Positions 1 to 6,017 of a stretch of DNA of 6,068 nucleotides are shown one piece after another (position 1 is the first letter of the stretch; each line of letters starts with the position of its first letter). The notes below the pieces were generated by a model. That model was given only the letters and a program-made list of their open reading frames with translations. It made no database searches and was not told the DNA's origin. The DNA is from Puniceicoccaceae bacterium (GTDB lineage: Bacteria > Verrucomicrobiota > Verrucomicrobiia > Opitutales > Coraliomargaritaceae): the NCBI GenBank assembly GCA_003567255.1, contig PWZW01000078.1, positions 1-6,068 of the forward strand, given 5' to 3'. The position numbers and the translations under genes are program-made.

Positions 1-16
1 GAATGCGTGTGTGCTT

Positions 17-43
17 TTGACAAGGGTACCTGTTTTGTAATAA
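17..43 (+). promoter_or_regulatory. Possible promoter of the channel gene
   Basis: A perfect TTGACA -35 hexamer lies at 17-22. The best-placed -10 is TAATAA at 38-43 (spacer 15), a poor match; TAACCA at 41-46 (spacer 18) is an alternative. TGTAAT at 36-41 fits the -10 consensus well but sits only 13 bases from the -35. Transcription would begin only a few bases before the ATG at 54, giving an almost leaderless mRNA. The -10 assignment is uncertain. Confidence 0.3.
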
Positions 44-53
44 CCATTATTCT

Positions 54-1163
54 ATGGATAAGCAAAACTTTGACGTTCGACGGAGTGGTCTATTCTGCCG
101 CCTTGTGTTTTTATCAACGTTGGCTGCGGCTGTCTTTTCCGGCCTGACTGCGCCTGCGGTCGCGCAGACGGAGCCGCTGAAGGTCGGCGTTCGTGAGGCG
201 GCCCCTTTTTGCTATCAAGCACCGAACGGTGAGTGGGCGGGCATTGCCATTGACTTGTGGGAATCCATCGCCGAGCGGCAGGGTTTGGAGTACACTTACA
301 CCCGACACTCTCTGGTAGAGTTGTTGGCCTTGGTGGAGGCGGAGCAGATAGATGTCGCGGTCGGTGCACTCAGCATTTTGCGGGAGCGTGAGGAGCGGGC
401 TGATTTTACACATCCCTTTTTGTCCACTGGCCTGGGCATCGCAGCCGCGGTAGAGCCCGCGGGCCTGTGGACCACGCTGACTCGCTTTATCTCCTGGGAG
501 TTCATCAAGGTGATCGCCGCGCTCTCCGGGGTGCTCTTGATTTTTGGTTTTTTGATTTGGGTTTTTGAGCGCAAGAAGAACGAGCAATTTGGTGGGAGCA
601 GTGTGGAGGGCATCGGCTCCGGGTTTTGGTGGTCTGCGGTCACCATGACCACGGTTGGCTACGGGGATAAATCTCCCACGACTTTGGGGGGAAGGATCGT
701 TGCGCTTTGCTGGATGTTTGGAGCGATCATCATCATATCCGGATTTACGGCGGCGATCGCCTCCTCGCTAACCGTGGGCAGTTTAGAAAACAAGATCCGG
801 GGGTTTGAGGATCTGCGACAAGCCCGGGTGGCAGTAGTCGAGGGGTCGACCAGTGAATTGCATTTGGCAAACCAACGGGTACCTTTCCTTCGAGTCGCCG
901 GGATACAGGAGGGGATCGAAGGGATCGCGCGTGGGGATTTTGATGCCATGGTCCACGACAAGCCCATCCTCCAGTACACTATTCTGCAGGGGAATCACCC
1001 GCGCATCGGGGTTTTGCCGGACTCGTTTGAGCGGCAGTTTTATGGATTTGCCCTTCCGCTGAACAGTGAGCTCAGGAAAGAGATCAACATTGCTCTGCTG
1101 GAGACAATCAACGACGCCAGCTGGTTTGAAATGCTGGAGGCGTACCTTGGGGAAATGCTGTAA
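54..1163 (+). CDS. GluR0-type ligand-gated potassium channel
   Basis: This 369-residue protein has the layout of prokaryotic ionotropic glutamate receptors, which open a K+ pore in the inner membrane when an amino acid binds outside. Residues 1-37 look like a signal peptide, with a likely cut after AVA (35-37). The ligand domain is in two halves, S1 (about 40-135) and S2 (about 245-345). Between them are helix M1 (about 150-170), a pore helix with the K+ filter TVGYGD (200-205) and helix M2 (about 214-238). Pocket residues fit the family: S107 and R112 before DFTHPF (117-122), S265/T266 in EGSTSE, and D302 in HDKP, matching GluA2 T480, R485, S654/T655 and E705. There is no third transmembrane helix as in animal receptors. 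The ATG at 54 gives a complete signal peptide, but no Shine-Dalgarno precedes it. The gene appears to be monocistronic. The family call is strong; the exact ligand is inferred. Confidence 0.9.
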   Translation: MDKQNFDVRRSGLFCRLVFLSTLAAAVFSGLTAPAVAQTEPLKVGVREAAPFCYQAPNGEWAGIAIDLWESIAERQGLEYTYTRHSLVELLALVEAEQIDVAVGALSILREREERADFTHPFLSTGLGIAAAVEPAGLWTTLTRFISWEFIKVIAALSGVLLIFGFLIWVFERKKNEQFGGSSVEGIGSGFWWSAVTMTTVGYGDKSPTTLGGRIVALCWMFGAIIIISGFTAAIASSLTVGSLENKIRGFEDLRQARVAVVEGSTSELHLANQRVPFLRVAGIQEGIEGIARGDFDAMVHDKPILQYTILQGNHPRIGVLPDSFERQFYGFALPLNSELRKEINIALLETINDASWFEMLEAYLGEML

Positions 1164-1179
1164 TCTTTTGGAGCCAAGG

Positions 1180-1198
1180 CTGCGCACGGCTTGCGCAG
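1180..1198 (+). terminator. Hairpin after the channel gene, weak terminator candidate
   Basis: A perfect 7-base inverted repeat, CTGCGCA / TGCGCAG, with a 5-base loop begins 17 bases after the channel stop codon. No T-run follows, so it is not a classic intrinsic terminator. It could stall polymerase or protect the 3' end. A second small GC hairpin (GCGC-AGGT-GCGC, 1226-1237), followed shortly by TATTTT, lies downstream in the same gap. Confidence 0.25.
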
Positions 1199-1279
1199 AT
1201 GTGTGCGGGGTGATGCTGCCTGAGGGCGCAGGTGCGCTGTGTATTTTAGGTGACTTCCTTTGGAAAGTGCTAGATTGCA

Positions 1280-1307
1280 TTGACTTGGGTGCGGCGGCGC
1301 TTATCAA
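1280..1307 (+). promoter_or_regulatory. Possible promoter of the HNH gene
   Basis: TTGACT at 1280-1285 matches the -35 consensus in 5 of 6 positions. TATCAA at 1302-1307 matches the -10 in 4 of 6, with a 16-base spacer. The expected start of transcription is about 1313-1315, only 5-7 bases before the ATG at 1320. The HNH gene would then have its own near-leaderless transcript. Confidence 0.4.
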
Positions 1308-1319
1308 TTTCACCAGCTC

Positions 1320-1916
1320 ATGGGAGCCGTCACGCAACATCGGGTATTGGTTTTGAATCGCCTCTGGCAGGCGGTGAACATTGTTGGTGCCGAGAGGGCC
1401 TTTAGTTTGCTGATGCAGGACCACGCCCAAGTCATCTACACGGGGGATGGGAGTTTTCGCATGATGGATGTTGAGGCATGGCTTAAGCAGTCGGCAGATG
1501 AGCCCCCGAAAGCAAATGAGGCGGTCATCCATACCGTGAGGCTGAGTATCCGAATGCCCAAGGTTCTCCTCCTGCGCCACTTTGATCGCTTGCCGACTCA
1601 GGAAGTGAAGTTCAATCGGGACAATCTTTTTGAGCGGGATGATTACCGCTGCCAGTATTGCGGAGAGCTCTTTGAGGCGGAAAAATTGAACATGGACCAC
1701 GTCATTCCCCGGGATCGCGGGGGGCGCACGTCGTGGGAAAACATCGTGACCTCCTGCTTGAAGTGTAATTCACGCAAGGCGAATCGCCTGCCCCACCAAG
1801 CGGGCATGCACCTTTTAAAAAAGCCGGAGCGTCCGCGCTGGCGCCCCTTTGTGAGTTCGCTGATTGGTCAAAATTACGACGCAGAATGGGAGCACTTCAT
1901 TCAGCTGAAAAAGTAG
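1320..1916 (+). CDS. HNH endonuclease-family protein
   Basis: This 198-residue protein ends in an HNH domain, a metal-dependent nuclease fold that cuts DNA phosphodiester bonds. C111xxC114 and C146xxC149 would hold a structural zinc. D126-H127 in MDHVIPRDRGG gives the first catalytic His, N141 in SWEN the central Asn, and N150 in CNSRK the last ligand position, so no key residue is missing. The N-terminal 100 residues (LNRLWQAVNIVGAERAF at 12-28 and following) belong to the stand-alone HNH family common in bacterial chromosomes, whose cellular role is not settled; repair or DNA processing are guesses. There is no signal peptide or membrane helix, so it is expected in the cytoplasm. The ATG start agrees with the conserved N-terminus, although no Shine-Dalgarno is visible. 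There is no methylase or restriction partner beside it, which argues against a classic restriction enzyme. It lies 156 bases after the channel gene and appears to have its own promoter. Confidence 0.88.
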   Translation: MGAVTQHRVLVLNRLWQAVNIVGAERAFSLLMQDHAQVIYTGDGSFRMMDVEAWLKQSADEPPKANEAVIHTVRLSIRMPKVLLLRHFDRLPTQEVKFNRDNLFERDDYRCQYCGELFEAEKLNMDHVIPRDRGGRTSWENIVTSCLKCNSRKANRLPHQAGMHLLKKPERPRWRPFVSSLIGQNYDAEWEHFIQLKK

Positions 1917-1935
1917 CTGAGCGCTCGTTTAGCTA
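1914..1935. terminator. Shared terminator hairpin between convergent genes
   Basis: TAGCTGAGC and GTTTAGCTA form a 9-pair stem (two G-U pairs in the + strand RNA) around the 4-base loop GCTC. The stem covers both stop codons. For - strand transcripts the two G-U pairs become A-C mismatches, but the stem is followed directly by CTTTTTC (about 1908-1913), a U-tract suited to termination of the cell-shape operon. On the + strand the tail is only ATTTC. The core GAGCGCTC (1919-1926) is a perfect palindrome. Confidence 0.45.
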
Positions 1936-2477
1936 ATTTCGGAAAATAGGCGACTGAGCAATTCGGCTTCTTGCTGCCTTTTGTGTTGGGCGTTAAGGGC
2001 GGTCGTAATTTCGGCGACAGAGGGCGGGTGAACCGCGTGTTTGGGATCACCCTCAAGCTCGGGACGGCAGCATCGGGTCAAATGCCAGCAGGCCCAGGCC
2101 CGTAGGGCGCGGAGTTCGGCATCTTTTCCCCGAACGCGATCGGCGAGGTGTTGATAGTGGATGCGGGGATTGCCGAAAAAATGGGTACGGTCCACTTCTC
2201 TCAGAAAAAAGACCACCGCAGTATAAGGTAGCGGGTGGGCTTGGTAGACCGGTGCCGACTCGGGTAAATTCATGAGCAGTGCCTTGTCGACGGCGAGGAG
2301 GGCCCGGGCAGGTAGTGCGCGTTGCCAGAGCGACTGAGCATAGGTGAGGTAGGCCAGGTAACGGGCGTCGGTGGCTTCTGCCGGAATCTCCCGGAGCGAG
2401 CGGTAGCTCATCCCGGCAAGCGCCCCGGGGAGGTGGGGGCAGGCGCTGGGTTTGAGGCTGGGCTTGCTCAAGTCCAC
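1929..2477 (-). CDS. Uncharacterised protein downstream of PBP2
   Basis: I do not recognise a named family for this 182-residue protein. It has no signal peptide or membrane helix and looks soluble and mostly helical. Residues 39-67 (ARYLAYLTYAQ then ARALLAVDKAL) resemble a TPR-like helix pair. Conserved-looking blocks follow: HPLPYTAVVFFLREV (81-95), FFGNPRIHYQHLADRV (100-115) and a Trp/Cys-rich LRALRAWACWHLTRCC (122-137). The start is GTG at 2475-2477, 16 bases after the mrdA stop; neither it nor the internal ATG at 2409-2411 (residue 23) has a clear Shine-Dalgarno. I prefer GTG because the close spacing fits translational coupling, but the shorter form is possible. It is the last gene of the apparent mreD-mrdA transcription unit, so a link to cell-wall elongation is inferred from position only. 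That the ORF is a real gene is supported by its length, its operon position and the tight convergent end with the HNH gene. Confidence 0.75.
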   Translation of the reverse strand: MDLSKPSLKPSACPHLPGALAGMSYRSLREIPAEATDARYLAYLTYAQSLWQRALPARALLAVDKALLMNLPESAPVYQAHPLPYTAVVFFLREVDRTHFFGNPRIHYQHLADRVRGKDAELRALRAWACWHLTRCCRPELEGDPKHAVHPPSVAEITTALNAQHKRQQEAELLSRLFSEIS

Positions 2478-2493
2478 GATGTTTTTTCTGCGT

Positions 2494-4413
2494 TTAACGG
2501 CCAGTGGCGGCGGTTTGTCTTCCGCTGGCTTCGGCGGGGCTCAAGTGCTGTCGAAAAAGTTCGCGGGCAATCGGGCCGGCGGTGGAGCCGCCCGCCAGCG
2601 CTTCACCCGGGCGGGTACCCTCAATCATCACACAGATTGCAATCTCTGGGGCTTCAACCGGGGCAAAGCCGATAAACCACGCCAAGTTAAGGCTTTCTCC
2701 ATCCGCGCGGAACTGGGCAGTTCCGGTCTTACCGGCAATGCGCAGACCGTCGACTGCGGCCAAGCGCCCCGTGCCTCCTGGCCCGACAGCCGCTTCCATC
2801 CCTTCGTAAATGGCGGCGAGTGCCTCGCGGGATAGGCCGATGGGTTCCCCCCCGTGATCGCGCTGGCGAGCCTCGCTGTCGGAGAGCGCCAAAATCGTGG
2901 GGCGGGTGCGCGTTTCACCGCGGGCCAGTGAGGCGGTGAAGCTCGCCATTTGTAAGGGAGTGACCATCAGAAAGCCTTGCCCGATGGAAGTATTTGCGGT
3001 GTCCCCGGGAAACCAACCGCCGCGCCCGTCTGCCCGTTTCCAGTCCCGGTCGGGGATGATGACGTTGCCCGTTTCGAAGGGGATTTCGATGCCGGTGCGT
3101 TCGTGCAGACCAAAGCGACGGGCCTCGGCGGCGATATGATCGATCCCAATCCGCTGGCTGGCGGTATAATAAAACGTGTTACAACTGACTTGGAGCGATC
3201 GGCGGAGGTCGACCTCCCCGAAGCCGGAGCGGTTGTGACAGTAAAAAAGACGGTTGCCCACACGCTGAAGCCCGCGGCAGGTGTTGACCGAGTCGGGAAA
3301 GAGGTCTCCTGAGCGCAGCCCAGCCATGGCAGTGATCACTTTAAAAGTGGAACCCGGGGGATAGCTGAGCTGGAGGCTCCGGTTAATCCAGCCGCGCCGT
3401 TCGTCGATCTCATCGGAGACCGCCCTTGGGATAAACGGGGTGAGTCGGTTGGCATCGTAACCCGGGGCGCTGGCCAAGGCGAGGACCTCGCCGGTGTCGA
3501 CTTTCATAACGATTGCGGTTCCAGCGCGGTCGCCCAGGGCCTCTTCGGCTACTTGCTGCAAATCGATGTCAATACTGGTGATGAGTCGCTCGCCCTGTCG
3601 TGGGGGCGCGAGTGAAATCCGCTCATCCTGAAAGCCCAGGGGGTCGACCCGCCAAATTTCCGAGCCGGTCTCGCCTTGCAAACGCTCATCAAAGGCCCGC
3701 TCCAGACCGGTGCGTCCGCGTTTCGCCTTGAAGGTAAAGGTTTTTAAGCTGTCATCAATCAGGGGGTCGTCCACCGGATCCTCCAGAACCACAAACCCGA
3801 GGGAGTGGGCTGCGGCCCGTGTATAAGGGTAGTAGCGGGTGCTGTCGGTAAAGATTTGGATGGGTGATTGAACGGGGAGCTGTTCGACGAGGCGGGCGTA
3901 CTCATTTTTATCGAGATCGTTGACCAAGTTCAGGGGAAGCAAAAGGCGTTCGTTGAAATGGCGGATGAGGGTCCGCTCGGCGAAAACCACCTCGCGTCCT
4001 GTGATTGCGTTCACCTCGTCAACGTAGCTTTGGACAACGTTGAGTCGGGCGGTCCACTGGAGTTGGCGATAGTCGGGTATCTCGTCATCGGCGAGGGTTT
4101 CCCGGGTTTCGCGAAGGAGGCGACTATACTCTTGGCGGAAATCTGCGCGTACATCGTCGAGGTAAAGGACCGCCGAAAAAAGCGGTCGGTTACCAACGAG
4201 TAAGCGGCCATGGCGGTCGAGGATTTCGCCCCGCGGTCCGGGGAGCAGCACTTGACGGAGGGTTTGGCGTTTCTCCATCTCTCGGTAGGCGCGGCCAGCG
4301 ATGAGTTGTTGCCAAGCCATCCCGCCGAGCAGCACCAGTGTGGCCAAACCGACAATCGTCAGGAGCAGGCGGATGCGCGGGTTGTCCCCTTTATGTATGT
4401 CGTAGGCACTCAT
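2494..4413 (-). CDS. mrdA: Penicillin-binding protein 2 (elongasome transpeptidase)
   Basis: This 639-residue class B penicillin-binding protein cross-links peptidoglycan peptides during side-wall growth and normally pairs with the glycosyltransferase RodA. It has a short cytoplasmic tail, one membrane anchor (about 13-35), the PBP dimerisation (pedestal) domain with PGPRGEILDRHG (58-69), and a periplasmic transpeptidase domain from about 275. The active-site motifs are complete: S355-T-F-K358 with the acylated serine, S410-C-N412, and K562-T-G-T565. Length and domain order fit PBP2 (MrdA); FtsI is less likely given the mreD neighbour and the long pedestal region. Cysteines C379, C392 and C411 lie where some PBP2 proteins hold zinc, but F398 replaces the usual His of the GHG motif. 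The ATG at 4411-4413 overlaps the mreD stop as ATGA, so translation is probably coupled to mreD; no separate Shine-Dalgarno is seen. Confidence 0.96.
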   Translation of the reverse strand: MSAYDIHKGDNPRIRLLLTIVGLATLVLLGGMAWQQLIAGRAYREMEKRQTLRQVLLPGPRGEILDRHGRLLVGNRPLFSAVLYLDDVRADFRQEYSRLLRETRETLADDEIPDYRQLQWTARLNVVQSYVDEVNAITGREVVFAERTLIRHFNERLLLPLNLVNDLDKNEYARLVEQLPVQSPIQIFTDSTRYYPYTRAAAHSLGFVVLEDPVDDPLIDDSLKTFTFKAKRGRTGLERAFDERLQGETGSEIWRVDPLGFQDERISLAPPRQGERLITSIDIDLQQVAEEALGDRAGTAIVMKVDTGEVLALASAPGYDANRLTPFIPRAVSDEIDERRGWINRSLQLSYPPGSTFKVITAMAGLRSGDLFPDSVNTCRGLQRVGNRLFYCHNRSGFGEVDLRRSLQVSCNTFYYTASQRIGIDHIAAEARRFGLHERTGIEIPFETGNVIIPDRDWKRADGRGGWFPGDTANTSIGQGFLMVTPLQMASFTASLARGETRTRPTILALSDSEARQRDHGGEPIGLSREALAAIYEGMEAAVGPGGTGRLAAVDGLRIAGKTGTAQFRADGESLNLAWFIGFAPVEAPEIAICVMIEGTRPGEALAGGSTAGPIARELFRQHLSPAEASGRQTAATGR

Positions 4414-4937
4414 CGTAGGGGCATATCTTCGGGATCGATTTTTAAACCAAAGAGAACGAGGCTACTCCGTTGAAGATTAAAAAACCAGGGAGCGATGGTG
4501 AGCAGCACTCCCTGTGCGAGGAGCGCATCAGTGAAGAAGCGCTGCCAGTAGGCGGTCGAGGCCCATTGTCCGGAGGCTAGAGTAATCCCCAGCACAAGTA
4601 AGAGGAGTCCGTTAAGGACCAGTGCGATCATGGTGGGGTGGAAGTTGTTTTCCGGGCGGAAACGCGTACGCAGCGGGTAGAAGCTCAGCGTGATCAGCGT
4701 GAAGAGAAAGGCGAAGCTGCCAAAAGGCAGTGCCGGATAGGCCGCATCCATCCAAAACCCGGTTAAGAGCGCACAGGCCAAGGCAGGGAAAAAACGCATG
4801 TAGAGCGCTGGCAGCACGATGAATAGGCCCGGAAGCATAAAGGATATGGACCAAGCGGAAATGCGGTTGTTCACCAAAATACAGAGTAATAGCAGCAGGG
4901 CATTACTCGCAAAGAACACTATGAGGCGGCGGTCCAC
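4410..4937 (-). CDS. mreD: Rod shape-determining membrane protein MreD
   Basis: This 175-residue, very hydrophobic protein has about six membrane segments (roughly 4-22, 30-48, 50-66, 70-88, 101-121 and 135-153), as expected for MreD, an inner-membrane part of the elongasome that works with MreC, RodA and PBP2. The GFWMDAAYPALPFG stretch (60-73) corresponds to the MreD signature of G...D followed by P-x-G near the middle of the protein. MreD is poorly conserved in sequence, so the call rests on topology, length, this motif and overlap with mrdA. The start is GTG at 4935-4937; the reading frame stays open upstream to a stop at 5007-5009 but offers no ATG, GTG or TTG. No Shine-Dalgarno precedes the GTG. 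The usual upstream partner mreC is absent; the preceding gene is rodZ-like, 139 bases away. Confidence 0.88.
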   Translation of the reverse strand: MDRRLIVFFASNALLLLLCILVNNRISAWSISFMLPGLFIVLPALYMRFFPALACALLTGFWMDAAYPALPFGSFAFLFTLITLSFYPLRTRFRPENNFHPTMIALVLNGLLLLVLGITLASGQWASTAYWQRFFTDALLAQGVLLTIAPWFFNLQRSSLVLFGLKIDPEDMPLR

Positions 4938-4964
4938 AATCCAGAGATTTAGCCGGGTGGGGTC

Positions 4965-5012
4965 GGCGAGCGAACCAAAAATATACTTTGTTTGGAAAGC
5001 CTTCGCTCAGCC
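4965..5012 (-). promoter_or_regulatory. Inverted repeat with -10-like element before mreD
   Basis: GAGCGAA (4968-4974) and TTCGCTC (5002-5008) form a perfect 7-pair stem. It can extend outward by GGC/GCC with one bulged base and inward by CCAAA/TTTGG (4975-4979, 4991-4995) with a bulge. The loop holds TATATT on the - strand (4985-4980), a fair -10 about 43 bases before the mreD start, but I see no good -35 for it. The structure could be a 5' leader hairpin, an operator, or, read on the + strand where CCCCTTTTT follows at 5011-5019, a terminator for antisense transcripts. Confidence 0.3.
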
Positions 5013-5030
5013 CCTTTTTCAAGAAGACCT

Positions 5031-5051
5031 GCTGGCGCGCTGCGCGCCGGC
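5031..5051 (-). terminator. GC-rich hairpin after rodZ
   Basis: GCTGGCGCG and CGCGCCGGC (+ strand) pair around a 3-base loop, 25 bases beyond the rodZ stop. In the rodZ transcript the core GGCGCG/CGCGCC is perfect with one C-A mismatch outside it. The following - strand bases, AGGTCTTCTTG, are only mildly U-rich, so this may be a weak terminator or attenuator separating rodZ from mreD-mrdA rather than a full stop. Confidence 0.35.
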
Positions 5052-5076
5052 AAAAGGCATCTGCGGTTTCGGCCGA

Positions 5077-5979
5077 TTAAGGTGCGGGTAGGCGAATGCT
5101 GGCCGCGCCAGCCCGGCTCGGCGCTACGCGCTCACCCTGAAACTCAATCTGCAGATGCTCACCGTTGGTGAATTGTACGAGGATCGGAGGAATCACCTCA
5201 ATGGCCTGTTCCTGCCCGGGCGTCAAACGGCCGCGGAAACGAACTTCGTTTGAAGCGGTTTCGCGGACTTGCACGGTTACCGCATCCGAGGCAATCAAGA
5301 CAACAGTTTCGCGGCTGGCGGCTGCGCCGAAATCGGGAGTGCGGGGAGACAAATCAGGCGTCTCTACCTGAGCCGGTGTTTCCCCGTCGCGCACCGAGGG
5401 GTCCGTTTCTGAACTGCCGCCAAAAATTAGCCCAAAAAGCCAGACGACGAGAAGGACCACAACAAAGGCACCAAGGATGGAAACCCCGATTTTAGCGTAT
5501 AAAATCTTATCGTCCTTCGACATCCCCGAGCGCCCCTGTCCATCTTCATCCTCGTCGAGATCGTCAATCCGTTCGACCGCTGGAGAGCTTGCGTGTGGTG
5601 AGGCCTCCGCTTGATCGGCCGAAGCTTTTGCGGGGGATAGCTGGGGAGACACCTCGGCCGCTTGGGCTGATTTATTGCGCTTAGTTTGGAGGTCAATCTG
5701 ACCAAAAAAATCTGCCCCGGCCGAGCGCTTGGCTAAGCGGCTTGCACTCAGACGCTGTGTGTTATAGTCCGCCACCACCACGGCTTCGTCCAACTTCAAG
5801 AAGCGGGCATAGTTCTTAACGAATCCCCGTTTATAGATCTCCGGAAGTTCGAAATCAAAATCGTCTTCCTCCATGCTCGCCAGAAAATCGCTACGAATTT
5901 TCGTCATCTCCGCAGCATCGCGCAGTGAGATGCCCTTTTTCTCTCGTGCCGCAATCAATCTTTCCCCGATACTTTGCAT
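5077..5979 (-). CDS. rodZ: RodZ-like cell-shape protein
   Basis: This 300-residue bitopic membrane protein has the RodZ plan: a cytoplasmic helix-turn-helix domain, one membrane helix and a periplasmic beta-rich domain. RodZ links MreB filaments to the wall-building machine through its HTH domain. Counting from the chosen ATG, residues about 3-72 are the HTH_25-type domain (SIGERLIAAREKKGISL, then EIYKRGFVKNYARFL). A charged, low-complexity linker follows, with an acidic patch DDLDEDEDG at about 139-147. A membrane helix spans about 163-186. Residues about 224-282 (VTVQVRE, then RFRGRLTPGQ and LQIEFQGERV) resemble the RodZ C-terminal domain DUF4115. The frame stays open upstream to a GTG at 6051 and on to the window edge, but HTH_25 proteins normally begin just before IGERL, so the ATG at 5977-5979 is preferred. 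No Shine-Dalgarno is evident. Position upstream of mreD and mrdA supports the shape role; a transcription-factor-only role is less likely. Confidence 0.85.
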   Translation of the reverse strand: MQSIGERLIAAREKKGISLRDAAEMTKIRSDFLASMEEDDFDFELPEIYKRGFVKNYARFLKLDEAVVVADYNTQRLSASRLAKRSAGADFFGQIDLQTKRNKSAQAAEVSPQLSPAKASADQAEASPHASSPAVERIDDLDEDEDGQGRSGMSKDDKILYAKIGVSILGAFVVVLLVVWLFGLIFGGSSETDPSVRDGETPAQVETPDLSPRTPDFGAAASRETVVLIASDAVTVQVRETASNEVRFRGRLTPGQEQAIEVIPPILVQFTNGEHLQIEFQGERVAPSRAGAASIRLPAP

Positions 5980-5991
5980 AAAAACAGAAGC

Positions 5992-6017
5992 ATTAAAGGT
6001 GTTTGCCGACTGCGCAA
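5992..6017 (-). promoter_or_regulatory. Weak promoter candidate for rodZ
   Basis: On the - strand, TTTAAT (5997-5992) could serve as a -10 and TTGCGC (6017-6012) as a poor -35 at a short 14-base spacer. Transcription would begin a few bases before the ATG at 5979. The remaining bases to the window edge (6018-6068) show no gene I can support; they may hold the end of an upstream gene, since two of the three - strand frames are open to the edge. Confidence 0.2.

Noticed and set aside
1251..1268. Operator-like palindrome ACTTCC TTT GGAAAGT
   Set aside because: Only about five of eight positions pair symmetrically, which is expected by chance in such a stretch.
1261..1280. A possible sigma-54 promoter (TGG...TTGCAT) before the HNH gene
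   Set aside because: The GG and GC elements are 15 bases apart rather than the required 12, so the match fails.
783..1700. A 305-codon open frame on the - strand across the channel and HNH genes
   Set aside because: It is fully antisense to two well-supported genes, crosses their intergenic gap, and its translation shows no recognisable domain. It arises from codon bias on the opposite strand.
2504..3312. Several 80-110-codon + strand open frames inside mrdA
   Set aside because: They are shadows of the mrdA coding frame, with no domain, no promoter and no start site of their own.
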